From G963556115 sp963666605 (GTDB lineage: Bacteria; Planctomycetota; SZUA-567), in NCBI GenBank assembly GCA_965140405.1, contig OZ223208.1, positions 2,418,001 through 2,482,000 on the forward strand: a DNA stretch of 64,000 nt, written 5' to 3'. The notes beneath the pieces are model-generated. The model did not search any database, had not been told where the DNA came from, and was given only the letters and a program-made list of their open reading frames with translations. Positions 31,080 through 39,487 of the stretch are shown piece by piece (the stretch's first letter is position 1; the number at the start of each line of letters is the position of its first letter). A program made the translations under genes and the position numbers.

Positions 31080-31637
31080 TTACTGCTTCCTATATTCTAA
31101 AACCCTACTACGCCCTTGTCGTCTATCTTTATGTAGCACGACTCCATCCCATGCAGGCGGATCGAGCCTTCTATGCTCAAACCTGAATATAATACGTCCA
31201 TTTTCAGCCAAGAGTCCACTGATACCAGCCATAATATCGCTAACCTTCTCAGATCCATTCCAGTCAGGCATATCTATAAAAGGTGGATCAACAAATATTA
31301 TATCGAACTCCTTATATGAACTGGACAAGTACCCCTCTACTCTCCCCTCATAGATATTGGCATACTCAGAAAGCTTTGCTTTTTCCAAATTGGACTTAAT
31401 TGCTCTGACAGACTTTCTCTCCATCTCAACAAAATCACACGACTGAGCACCACGACTGAGAGCCTCAATACCAACAGAGCCACTTCCAGCATACAAATCT
31501 AAGACCCTTGCCCCTTCTATAACAGCACAAAGAGAATTGAAGATTGCACCTCTAGTCTTTTCTAAATAAGGTCTTGCACTTACTCCTTCTTCAACTTTTA
31601 ACGGAGTCCCCTTAGCGCTTCCAGCAATCACCCTCAT
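31080..31637 (-). CDS. rsmD: 16S rRNA (guanine966-N2)-methyltransferase
   Basis: Methylates G966 of 16S rRNA. 185 aa from the ATG at 31637 (GAGGG upstream), which gives the family N-terminus MRVIAGSAKGTPL. The conserved KTRGAIFNSL, SAM motif VLDLYAGSGSVGIEALSRGA, and catalytic FVDPPF motif are present. The frame extends 27 bases further, but without support. First gene of the minus-strand operon leading to rarA, the RecA paralogue and the NFACT-R gene. In many bacteria rsmD instead neighbours coaD. Confidence 0.93.
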   Translation of the reverse strand: MRVIAGSAKGTPLKVEEGVSARPYLEKTRGAIFNSLCAVIEGARVLDLYAGSGSVGIEALSRGAQSCDFVEMERKSVRAIKSNLEKAKLSEYANIYEGRVEGYLSSSYKEFDIIFVDPPFIDMPDWNGSEKVSDIMAGISGLLAENGRIIFRFEHRRLDPPAWDGVVLHKDRRQGRSRVLEYRKQ

Positions 31638-31708
31638 TTCAACAACCCTCAATATGCTAATCATTATTATTGTAAAATGAACGATTTACAATATCATTCA
31701 AACTTTCC

Positions 31709-31737
31709 TTGAATTATATCAAAATATCTACTATAAT
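31709..31737 (+). promoter_or_regulatory. Promoter of secreted ankyrin gene
   Basis: TTGAAT (31709-31714), a 17-base spacer and a perfect TATAAT (31732-31737), about 55 bases upstream of the ATG. Confidence 0.7.
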
Positions 31738-31791
31738 AAAGTCACAATTTAGTGAAAACAATCAATTTGTAATCATTTAGGAGATATAATA

Positions 31792-32553
31792 ATGTTAAAG
31801 AGACTTATTCCTTACTTGCTTCTTACATTTATAGCTACCACTTCATCTGCATTCGCTTCTCCTGCATTTGACGCTATTGTGGCAGCGATACAATCACGTG
31901 ACTATAAGATGGTCAATAATATGCTACTAGCAAACTCAAATAATTCTCTGCTTACAGAACGTGATAGCGGAGGCCGCACCATTCTTCATTACGCAGCCAA
32001 CCATGGAAATACTAGAATATTAGCCGATATTCTTGCTTATGAGCCTGATGTCAACGCATTAGACAACGATGGTCAAAGCCCTATTTTCTATGCCGTTAAT
32101 AACGGATATGAAGATAACACACGCATGCTTATAGGTGCAAAAGCCAATGTAAATATTGCTAATAGAACACGTTTTACACCATTGTTAATTGCAGCACAAA
32201 ATGGTAAGCCTAAGTTGGCTAGAATTTTAATTGGTGCTGGAGCGGATGTAAACGTTAGGAGTGCTTCAGGAGCAACACCGCTAATTTTTGCAGGAGCAAA
32301 AGGGAATTCAGACCTTATCGAAACACTACTACGCAACGGCGCCGACTTGAGAGCTCGTGATAAACTTGGAAATACCGCACTGCACTATGCTGCTCAAAAC
32401 AACCGTACAAAAGTAGTTAAAGATCTCCTACCACTTATCAACAAGCGAAATAATGCAGGTATGACACCTTTAGATATAGCTGTCCAAGGTGGCAACAAGA
32501 CTATAAATATGGCAACTGAGCTTCTTAAAAATGGTGCCAAGACAGGTAAGTAG
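31792..32553 (+). CDS. Secreted ankyrin-repeat protein
   Basis: 253 aa. Signal peptide about 1-23 (LIPYLLLTFIATTSSAFA). The mature protein is about six ankyrin repeats from residue 56, recognisable by GRTILHYAANHGNTRILADIL, GQSPIFYAVNNG, FTPLLIAAQNGKPKLARILI, GATPLIFAGAKGN and NTALHYAAQNNRTKVVKDLL, each with the loop ending in the (D/N)VN or ADL(R) type. Ankyrins bind partner proteins; in the periplasm they can shield heme enzymes (AnkB of Pseudomonas), but no such partner is adjacent. It has its own promoter and terminator. Confidence 0.9.
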   Translation: MLKRLIPYLLLTFIATTSSAFASPAFDAIVAAIQSRDYKMVNNMLLANSNNSLLTERDSGGRTILHYAANHGNTRILADILAYEPDVNALDNDGQSPIFYAVNNGYEDNTRMLIGAKANVNIANRTRFTPLLIAAQNGKPKLARILIGAGADVNVRSASGATPLIFAGAKGNSDLIETLLRNGADLRARDKLGNTALHYAAQNNRTKVVKDLLPLINKRNNAGMTPLDIAVQGGNKTINMATELLKNGAKTGK

Positions 32554-32575
32554 CTCAACTAAATTTTTTATCCCC

Positions 32576-32608
32576 AACTTGGCTTGCTTGAATAAAGTAA
32601 GCCAAGTT
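32576..32608 (+). terminator. Intrinsic terminator after ankyrin gene
   Basis: 14-base arms (32576-32589, 32595-32608) with one G-T pair, an AACTTGGCTT core, and Ts following. It lies 18 bases before the next gene. Confidence 0.8.
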
Positions 32609-32626
32609 TTACTTTGATAAGACCTT

Positions 32627-33298
32627 ATGAAAACACGCACAATTTTTGATATCTCTCTTATTGTAATCTTTCTTGGTGCCGGATCATACCTAGCATATAA
32701 ATACTTAGGAGAGCCAACCAAACCAGTAAGGCCATCGCTACGGCTTGAGGAAGCTCACGTCGCAATTGGTGATAAAAAGATTGAAGCTCTTATAAGAGAA
32801 ACAGGAGCTAGCGACAGTGAAGACTCATGGTATCCAGAAGTAATGTCAAACAGATGGAAGTTCATCAAGATATACCAGAGCGGTCTATTATCAGGTAATA
32901 ACTCAACTTTATCTGACAGATCAACAAATAACAAAACAAGCAATGACAGTGGTTTTCATTTTGTTATTACAAATGGGTACGGCGGAGAAGACGGTAAGGT
33001 AACTGTAACTTCACGCTGGAAAAGACAAGAGGACTCTTCGCCATTCATAAAAGAACATTCCAACCAAGATATAGATTATCGCAAAACTATTAGTATCTGC
33101 CTTATCGGTGACTTCGATGCACAAGCTCCAACAGCTTCACAAATTTCGAGCTTGAAGGGGTTACTAAACTACCTATTTGAAGCAACATCTGTAAAGAGCT
33201 TCAATACCAGCTTTAACCCGTTAATTAATAGTAAAAAAAGCACCTCCCCAAAACTACTTCCACTAGACCTTATTTTAAAGACAAGAACCTCGAGATAG
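32627..33298 (+). CDS. Membrane-anchored PGRP/amidase-2-like protein with degenerate zinc site
   Basis: 223 aa with an N-terminal TM anchor (about 8-25) and a periplasmic domain (77-185) that follows the peptidoglycan-recognition/N-acetylmuramoyl-L-alanine amidase fold: WKFIKIYQSG where active enzymes read xIxIHHSx, then GFHFVITNGYGGEDGKV (H111), SRWKRQ, and ISICLIGDFDAQAPTASQISSL. The first zinc histidine pair is replaced by Tyr-Gln (83-84), so catalysis is doubtful and a peptidoglycan-binding role is more likely. The insert between 88 and 107 is Ser/Asn-rich. It directly follows the ankyrin gene terminator. Confidence 0.72.
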   Translation: MKTRTIFDISLIVIFLGAGSYLAYKYLGEPTKPVRPSLRLEEAHVAIGDKKIEALIRETGASDSEDSWYPEVMSNRWKFIKIYQSGLLSGNNSTLSDRSTNNKTSNDSGFHFVITNGYGGEDGKVTVTSRWKRQEDSSPFIKEHSNQDIDYRKTISICLIGDFDAQAPTASQISSLKGLLNYLFEATSVKSFNTSFNPLINSKKSTSPKLLPLDLILKTRTSR

Positions 33299-33322
33299 TT
33301 TATATCCAAAAAGAATTAGGGG

Positions 33323-34813
33323 TTAGAGCCACCTCTTTAGGGCATTTAGTCCATATTCAAGAAGATACTCAGCTCTATCACTGGTTTCCGCTTCAACATA
33401 ACACCTAAGTTCTGGTGCATTCCCACTAGGACGCAGATGGACAATATCAGAATTATCAAATACCATACGCAATCCATCAGTAAGATCTATAGAAGCAATC
33501 TTTCCAAGTTCGGGCAGAAACGCTTCCATACAATCCTTTCCACCCTCAATGAGGTTAGAAATATTCCTAGTACTAATCTCGGTAGCTACACCTTGTAATC
33601 TATCACTTCCTCCTACCCTAGCAGGGAGCAATTCAACTAACTTTGAGATAGGTAGCCCAAACTTTTTGACAAGTCCGAGTATAGCTAGATGGACGATTAT
33701 AGGATCTCTAGTAGGTAGTGGTTCGAGCTCATTACCATTTACCGATAGAGGTGACATCTGTAAAAATCCTCCATTTGCTTCATACCCGACAACTTTACGT
33801 TGCGGATCTTGAGAGTATAATTTTTGCAAAATAGCTATGACATACGGAGAGCCTATCTTGGTTCGCTCAACAATTTCGAATTTTTCACATAGTTCAACTG
33901 CAGTATTACTACTTACCGGTGTTACTACACAATCAGCATTTAAAAAGCTTGCGGTAAGTATTCCAGCAATATCACCTCTAAGCCAATTTCCATTTTCATC
34001 ACTAATTAGTGGTCTATCGCTATCACCATCTGTAGAAACAATTACGTCAAGCTTATTCTCGCCGGCTATGCGCCTTGCAAGTTCAACATCTTCATGGCGT
34101 ATTGCTTCTGTATCAACAGGTATAAATACATCACTCCTCTCAATAGGAAAGATAATAGCGCCAAGACGTGAATAAACCAAATTCATGATATCGCGTCCAA
34201 CAGCAGAATGCTGATAAACACCAACAGTCATTCCACTTAAAAAATCACTTGGAAATGCTTTGAGCCACCTGTCAACATATGCGACCCGGGCGCCACTCTC
34301 AGGCTCACCTAGAGCATTTACATTCTCAGTAAACATCCCGTCAACGGTGAAGATATCTGGAAGGATGACTACCTGTTCTTTCATACCTATTTCATCATAC
34401 TTGAGAATTTCACCTATGGCGGTGTTGTACTTGATTCCATTTCTATCATCAGGTATATGACTTCCAGTCACCATTACAGCCGGCATCTTATTTTTCATAC
34501 CATAAAGTGCAACTGCTGGAGACGGAACTGTCGAAGAATTTACAACTGTCAACCCTGAGTCCTTAGCAGCTCTAGCCACCGCCTCCATAATTCTCGGAGT
34601 ACTTTGACGCAAATCACCAGCAATGGCAATAGAAGTTACCGGATACTCAGAGTTCTGTGAAAGCCAAATACCCTTTAAATACTTGATAAATCCAAGAGTG
34701 TAAGCGTAACACACTTTATCCGTCATATCTGCAACGAGTCCTCTTGCACCACTAGTACCGAACTTGACTCCAGAAGACTCCATCAACTCACTTATTTTTA
34801 TAGTATTACTCAT
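33323..34813 (-). CDS. Phosphomannomutase/phosphoglucomutase-type alpha-D-phosphohexomutase
   Basis: Moves phosphate between C1 and C6 of hexoses or hexosamines. Four-domain family features: GTSGARGLVADMT near the N-terminus, the phosphoserine loop VTGSHIPDDRNGIKY (catalytic Ser near 118), metal loop STDGDSDRPL, sugar-specificity loop VGYEANGGF, and C-terminal phosphate-binding RPSGNAPELRCYVEA. ATG at 34813 with TGGAG upstream is preferred over the TTG before it. At 496 aa the length is normal. Sugar specificity (mannose, glucose or glucosamine) cannot be settled from the motifs. Divergent from phoH across a 197-base gap. Confidence 0.88.
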   Translation of the reverse strand: MSNTIKISELMESSGVKFGTSGARGLVADMTDKVCYAYTLGFIKYLKGIWLSQNSEYPVTSIAIAGDLRQSTPRIMEAVARAAKDSGLTVVNSSTVPSPAVALYGMKNKMPAVMVTGSHIPDDRNGIKYNTAIGEILKYDEIGMKEQVVILPDIFTVDGMFTENVNALGEPESGARVAYVDRWLKAFPSDFLSGMTVGVYQHSAVGRDIMNLVYSRLGAIIFPIERSDVFIPVDTEAIRHEDVELARRIAGENKLDVIVSTDGDSDRPLISDENGNWLRGDIAGILTASFLNADCVVTPVSSNTAVELCEKFEIVERTKIGSPYVIAILQKLYSQDPQRKVVGYEANGGFLQMSPLSVNGNELEPLPTRDPIIVHLAILGLVKKFGLPISKLVELLPARVGGSDRLQGVATEISTRNISNLIEGGKDCMEAFLPELGKIASIDLTDGLRMVFDNSDIVHLRPSGNAPELRCYVEAETSDRAEYLLEYGLNALKRWL

Positions 34814-35010
34814 CAAATCTCCATTATTTTAATGATTATCATTTTTAAATTTAAGTTATATTATGCAGATTTACTGGTACTAAATCAAGTCAATGATTAT
34901 AATAGATTTTCCTAAAATTTGTTTTTGCAACGATTTAGAAAAAAATGTATATTAGATATTGTAGAGTTCAAATACACTGGTTATAAAGACCTAGAAAGAA
35001 TACCCAAAAT

Positions 35011-36339
35011 ATGAAGAAGACATTCGTACTAGACACCAACATCCTTCTACACAATCCAGAAGCGCTCTCACTGTTTGAGGATAATACAATTGTCCTGCCG
35101 ATTACAGTAATAGAAGAACTAGACAAATTTAAAACAAACAGTGACGAACTGGGTAGAAACTCGCGTTATGTTATTAGAGAACTTGACAGACTTAGAAAGA
35201 TTGGAGACCTTAGTAAGGGCGTTAAAACAGAGAGAGGTGGGCAGATAATAATATCACTGGAAAAAAACCTCATAGAGGAAACCGGACTGACCCGTGTAAC
35301 TGCAGACAACAAAATTATTGGAGTAGCTTACCATCTGTTTAGAAAGTCAAAAGAGACAGGATCTGGAGAGAAGGTAGTCTTCGTTTCCAAAGATCTAAAC
35401 TGTAGAATAAAGGCATCAGTACTTGGGATTGAGAGCCAAGATTTCGAGAGTCAAAAGATCAACATTGATGAATTATACACAGGTCTTACTGAGCTATCTA
35501 TCAGTAGTGCTCAACTAAATGAACTCCACCATGATAATGAGTTAACAGTAGAAGTCGGTGAACTACGTCCAAACCAATTTGTTCAATTGCATGCATTTGA
35601 GAACCCTCAACAGTCAGGGTTCGCTAGGCATATTGCTGATGGACATCTGAGAAAATTGAGCGACAAAGAGATAAAATGCTATACCATACATTCACGTAGT
35701 AAGGAACAACGAATGGCACTAGACCTCCTTCTTGATCCCAAAGTCCAATTAGTCACACTTGTAGGTAAGGCTGGTAGCGGTAAGACACTCCTTGCACTGG
35801 CAGCAGGTATGGAGTTAGTTATTGAGCACAGTGCATACGACAAGATCTCGGTATCACGCCCAATTATACCAATGGGTAAGGATATTGGGTTTCTGCCTGG
35901 TAGCAAGGATGACAAGCTCAATCAGTGGATGCAGCCAATTTTTGATAACTTGACATATTTAGTCAGTAATAAGGAGAACGACCTTGATTCCCTTGCAGCA
36001 CACAGAGAGGTCGATAAATTTGTCACAAGTGGTGATATTGAACTTGAAGCTTTGACATACATAAGAGGCAGATCGATACCTAGACAATATGTAATAGTTG
36101 ATGAAGCACAGAACCTCACCCCTCATGAGATCAAAACAATCATAAGCCGTGCTGGAGAAGGCACAAAAATGGTGCTTACAGGAGATCCGCAACAGATTGA
36201 TAGCCCATATCTAGATGCAGAGAGTAACGGGCTTACATACGCTGTAGAAAGACTAAAAGACTCACCACTGCATGGACACATCACTCTAAGACGTAGTGAG
36301 CGTAGCCCACTTTCAGAGATTGCTGCTGAAATGCTATAA
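35011..36339 (+). CDS. PIN-PhoH fusion protein (PhoH2/YlaK type)
   Basis: 442 aa joining an N-terminal PIN ribonuclease domain (1-150; acidic site residues D8, E36, D99 and D128 region) to a PhoH P-loop ATPase (225-435; Walker A VGKAGSGKTLLALA, residues 252-259, and Walker B QYVIVDEAQNLTPHEIKTIISRAG). PhoH2 proteins are reported as ATP-dependent RNA helicases/RNases in mycobacteria. The motif RSRKEQRMALDLLL-type region (HSRSKEQRMALDLLLDP) bridges the domains. It is followed by a PPC-domain gene 117 bases downstream. Confidence 0.92.
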   Translation: MKKTFVLDTNILLHNPEALSLFEDNTIVLPITVIEELDKFKTNSDELGRNSRYVIRELDRLRKIGDLSKGVKTERGGQIIISLEKNLIEETGLTRVTADNKIIGVAYHLFRKSKETGSGEKVVFVSKDLNCRIKASVLGIESQDFESQKINIDELYTGLTELSISSAQLNELHHDNELTVEVGELRPNQFVQLHAFENPQQSGFARHIADGHLRKLSDKEIKCYTIHSRSKEQRMALDLLLDPKVQLVTLVGKAGSGKTLLALAAGMELVIEHSAYDKISVSRPIIPMGKDIGFLPGSKDDKLNQWMQPIFDNLTYLVSNKENDLDSLAAHREVDKFVTSGDIELEALTYIRGRSIPRQYVIVDEAQNLTPHEIKTIISRAGEGTKMVLTGDPQQIDSPYLDAESNGLTYAVERLKDSPLHGHITLRRSERSPLSEIAAEML

Positions 36340-36456
36340 TGAAAGATGTAGCTATGTAATGTTTTGCTTGACAATTTTCGTAAGATATGCGAATATTATT
36401 ATATAATTATTAATAGCATGACAATAACAGCCTTGTGCAAAAACAGGAGCCTACAG

Positions 36457-37023
36457 ATGAAAGCTACAGAGGGTAAGATTGGTAGAGTATTTATTTTAAG
36501 ATTAGAAGACAATGACAAACTACCGACATGTATTGAAGACTTTGCTAAAGAGCAAGGCATAAAGAACGGCTATGTAAATTTCATTGCAGGTATCAAGGCA
36601 GGTAGTATCATCTCTGGACCAGAAGACGCAGATGAAAGACCTGTAAAGACGCTCACTGTGGATATTGATAATACCCATGAAAGCGCAGCAATGGGGATGA
36701 TAGCCTGTGACTCTAACGGCGAACCAATTCTCCATGTGCACGGTTTTTTCGGTAGAAACGGCGATACATTGAGTGGTTGCCTCCGTAATGGAGTAGACGT
36801 CTGGGTTACCGGTGAAGCCATAATTTATGAAATCCTTGATGCAATATGCTTGCGAGAGGTTGAAGGGGACACAGGATTCAAGTTACTCAAAGTCGGCACT
36901 CAAGACCGAATTGCCTCTTTACAGAAACCAATAGAAGCAGCCGCAATTCATTACCAAGATAAGGTAGATACCACAGATGGCTACAGCCATATAATCCACC
37001 TATTCAACTCATCAATAAACTAA
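36457..37023 (+). CDS. PPC/DUF296-domain protein
   Basis: 188 aa from the ATG at 36457 (ACAGGAG 8 bases upstream; the open frame to 36364 lacks a ribosome site). Residues 1-135 match the PPC (plants and prokaryotes conserved, DUF296) domain: GRVFILRLEDNDKLPTCIEDF, GYVNFIAGIKAGSII, ILHVHGFFGRNGDTLSGCL and VTGEAIIYEI. Bacterial members form trimers, and some are proposed DNA-binding or metal-binding proteins; the role is unknown. The C-terminal 45 residues are an unassigned extension. It ends near a long hairpin convergent with arfB. Confidence 0.85.
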   Translation: MKATEGKIGRVFILRLEDNDKLPTCIEDFAKEQGIKNGYVNFIAGIKAGSIISGPEDADERPVKTLTVDIDNTHESAAMGMIACDSNGEPILHVHGFFGRNGDTLSGCLRNGVDVWVTGEAIIYEILDAICLREVEGDTGFKLLKVGTQDRIASLQKPIEAAAIHYQDKVDTTDGYSHIIHLFNSSIN

Positions 37024-37046
37024 TATTACTTTTTTGATAAAAGGTA

Positions 37047-37096
37047 AATAATAAATGCGAGCTCATCAATATATAGATGGGATCGCATTTATTATT
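37047..37096. terminator. Bidirectional hairpin between PPC gene and arfB
   Basis: 14-base complementary arms AATAATAAATGCGA (37047-37060) and TCGCATTTATTATT (37083-37096), with an inner CATC/GATG. Confidence 0.78.
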
Positions 37097-37122
37097 CTTT
37101 GCTAGAATATCTTCAGCTCTAA

Positions 37123-37527
37123 TCAATAGTCAAACCTGTCAACACGCCTACCAGCCTTTACTTGAGCTCTCTTCTTCTTCCCTTCAAGCCTACGAACTTT
37201 CGAGCCATACGTCGCAACAGTCTTTCTCCTGCGTTTACGCTGTACCAAGGCATCACTAAGCATCACTTCCAAACGTTCAACTGCAAATTTTTTATTTAGG
37301 GATTGACTCCTGCTATCCTCAACTGCAATCCTAAGCACACCATCCTTTGAGATCCTATTATATAGTTTCCTTCTAACAAGAGCCTTCTGAGCCGGTTCAA
37401 GTGCACCAGAACTAACAACTGAAAAACACACAACAACCCTCGTTGAAGCCTTGTTCACATGTTGTCCCCCTGCACCACTAGAATGTGAATACTCAAACCA
37501 AATTTCACGACCTATTGCCTCAAACAT
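37123..37527 (-). CDS. arfB: Peptidyl-tRNA hydrolase ArfB (YaeJ/ICT1)
   Basis: Rescues stalled ribosomes that lack a stop codon. 134 aa with the RF-like domain FEYSHSSGAGGQHVNKAST (catalytic GGQ at 20-22) and the basic C-terminal tail that enters the empty mRNA channel (KRRRKTVATYGSKVRRLEGKKKRAQVKAGRR). No codon-recognition domain, so it is not RF1/RF2. Together with the NFACT-R protein this gives two ribosome-rescue factors in the window; tmRNA is not seen here. Confidence 0.93.
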   Translation of the reverse strand: MFEAIGREIWFEYSHSSGAGGQHVNKASTRVVVCFSVVSSGALEPAQKALVRRKLYNRISKDGVLRIAVEDSRSQSLNKKFAVERLEVMLSDALVQRKRRRKTVATYGSKVRRLEGKKKRAQVKAGRRVDRFDY

Positions 37528-37839
37528 TATATCCTTATCCAGAGCTTAATGATAGTTATTGCTACTAATTAATACCATACACTCAATATACCAATTTATG
37601 ATAATATTCCAAACACGAAATAATACTTTTTACTTACAAAATAATAAACGACTCTAATATAATTATCATAATCCCAAAACCAAAGCATATGATCACTAAT
37701 TATTAACAAATAACAGATTTACTCATCTTTTAACAGTTATTATCTTGACAAAAAAATAACTTCAAGTTAAAGTTGATATTAGCAGTATTGCTTATAGCAT
37801 ATTTCTGGACGATTACAGTATAGCACTAGGAGATTAATT
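37528..37839. other. 312-bp intergenic region, arfB/chemoreceptor promoters
   Basis: AT-rich region between divergent genes. Only the chemoreceptor promoter at 37745-37773 and its AGGAG site just before 37840 are recognisable. Confidence 0.6.
37745..37773 (+). promoter_or_regulatory. Promoter of chemoreceptor gene
   Basis: TTGACA (37745-37750), a 17-base spacer and TAAAGT (37768-37773), then TGATA. The 14-base AGTTAAAGTTGATA (37765-37778) also occurs exactly at 6157-6170 before the ECF sigma gene. Confidence 0.65.
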
Positions 37840-39300
37840 ATGAAATCTAAATACCTACTACTTGCCGTTCTTTTAATGATCTCAGAATCACTTATAGGAT
37901 TAGGCATGTATCACTCTATTTTGGGAAATATGCTTGCAATACCAATTGCAGCTCTAATATTCCTATTATTTCTAGCTATAACATGGAAGTTTATCATTGA
38001 TAAGCTTGAGGAGAAGTGTCATTGGTATAAGTCAATGTTGGACTCCATCCCTCAACCAATATCAGTTACAGACAATGATATGAACTGGACGTTTGTTAAT
38101 AAAGCTTCGACTGATCCTTTAGGAGTTAAACTTGAAGATGTCCTTGGTAAACAATGCTCTAACTGGGGGGCACCTATCTGCAAAACAAAGGATTGCGGAA
38201 TCGAATGTCTTCGAAATAATAAGGAAGAATCACGATTCGACCAATGGGGTAAAAACTTCAAAGTTAATACAAGTTTCCTTTATAACCGAAAAGGAAAACA
38301 AATTGGGCATATCGAAGTTGTTAATGAAATTACTAAGCAGGTTGTACTTGACAAAATACTTGGCAATGTTGCAGAATTTTCTAAGCAAATCGATTCAGGT
38401 GCGGCTCAAGTCTCTATGGCAAGTCAATCGCTATCACAAGGCGCGACAGAGCAAGCTGCTGCACTAGAAGAGATAACGTCCTCAATGACAGAAGTTAGTT
38501 CGCAGACATCACACAATGCACAGAATGCTGAGCAAGCACGTAGTATTACAGCTAGTACAAGAGATTCTGTAAAAGATGGTGCAAACCAAATGCAAGAGAT
38601 GACAACAGCTATGGACGAAATCCAGTCATCATCTGAGGAGATTACAAAAATTATAAAGACTATCGATGACATTGCATTCCAAACCAACTTACTAGCCCTT
38701 AATGCAGCTGTTGAAGCTGCAAGAGCCGGTACACACGGGAAGGGGTTCGCAGTTGTTGCAGAAGAGGTTCGCAATCTTGCTGCTAGAAGTGCAAAAGCTG
38801 CTGCAGAAACTGCAGAGTTGATCGAGTCTTCAAATTCTAGGGTTAAGAATGGCTCATCAATTGCATCAAAAACATCGGAATCGCTTGAAAAGATTGTTGA
38901 TGGAACAGTACAAGCAGCTGACCTACTTGGAGAAATCGCTGAAGCCAGCAAAAACCAAGCAGAGTCAATATCACATATTAGTCAAGGAATTACCCAAATC
39001 GGAATTGTAACTCAACAAAATACAGCAAGCTCAGAAGAAACAGCTTCAGCCGCAAACGAACTCTCTTCACAATCACACAATCTTCAAGCACTTATTTACG
39101 AGTTTGAGCACCACAACACTTCTGCACCCGATAGTGCTCAAACAGAAAAATCTGTAAAACCAAAGAAAAAGAAGCAAACAATAGCTACCCAGAACCAACC
39201 AAGAACTCAAGAATCAATGTATCCAGACCCAAGTAATTCTGAGTTAATAAAACCTGAAGATCAAATTGATCTAGATGACTCGGAATTTGGTAAATTCTAA
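37840..39300 (+). CDS. Methyl-accepting chemotaxis protein with cytoplasmic Cys-containing PAS domain
   Basis: 486-aa chemoreceptor. Two TM helices (about 4-26 and 30-52) are almost back to back, so there is no periplasmic sensor. A PAS domain follows (about 62-170; MLDSIPQPISVTDNDMNWTFVN) with four Cys in KQCSNWGAPICKTKDCGIECL, suggesting redox, metal or heme sensing. The signalling domain holds the highly conserved hairpin tip DDIAFQTNLLALNAAVEAARAG and FAVVAEEVRNLAARSAKAA. The C-terminal tail (430-486) is Lys/Pro-rich and has no CheR pentapeptide. No che or flagellar genes are nearby. AGGAG site 8 bases before the ATG. Confidence 0.9.
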   Translation: MKSKYLLLAVLLMISESLIGLGMYHSILGNMLAIPIAALIFLLFLAITWKFIIDKLEEKCHWYKSMLDSIPQPISVTDNDMNWTFVNKASTDPLGVKLEDVLGKQCSNWGAPICKTKDCGIECLRNNKEESRFDQWGKNFKVNTSFLYNRKGKQIGHIEVVNEITKQVVLDKILGNVAEFSKQIDSGAAQVSMASQSLSQGATEQAAALEEITSSMTEVSSQTSHNAQNAEQARSITASTRDSVKDGANQMQEMTTAMDEIQSSSEEITKIIKTIDDIAFQTNLLALNAAVEAARAGTHGKGFAVVAEEVRNLAARSAKAAAETAELIESSNSRVKNGSSIASKTSESLEKIVDGTVQAADLLGEIAEASKNQAESISHISQGITQIGIVTQQNTASSEETASAANELSSQSHNLQALIYEFEHHNTSAPDSAQTEKSVKPKKKKQTIATQNQPRTQESMYPDPSNSELIKPEDQIDLDDSEFGKF

Positions 39301-39424
39301 TACGGTAATAACTTGAGCTGCTTGTACTCAAGTGGCTCATTACTACCAACAACAAGACTATCAAAATAGCTTTGAAGTTACACCATTTCTACCATACTTA
39401 TACCTTATTTAATATTTCATAAAA

Positions 39425-39451
39425 ACGGGTACGCTTTAATAGCGTACCCGT
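39425..39451. terminator. Terminator after nifJ
   Basis: 11-bp perfect arms ACGGGTACGCT / AGCGTACCCGT with a TTAAT loop, between the chemoreceptor and the convergent nifJ end. Confidence 0.85.
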
Positions 39452-39487
39452 AAATTCATATACCACAACTAAATATGAAAATAACAA

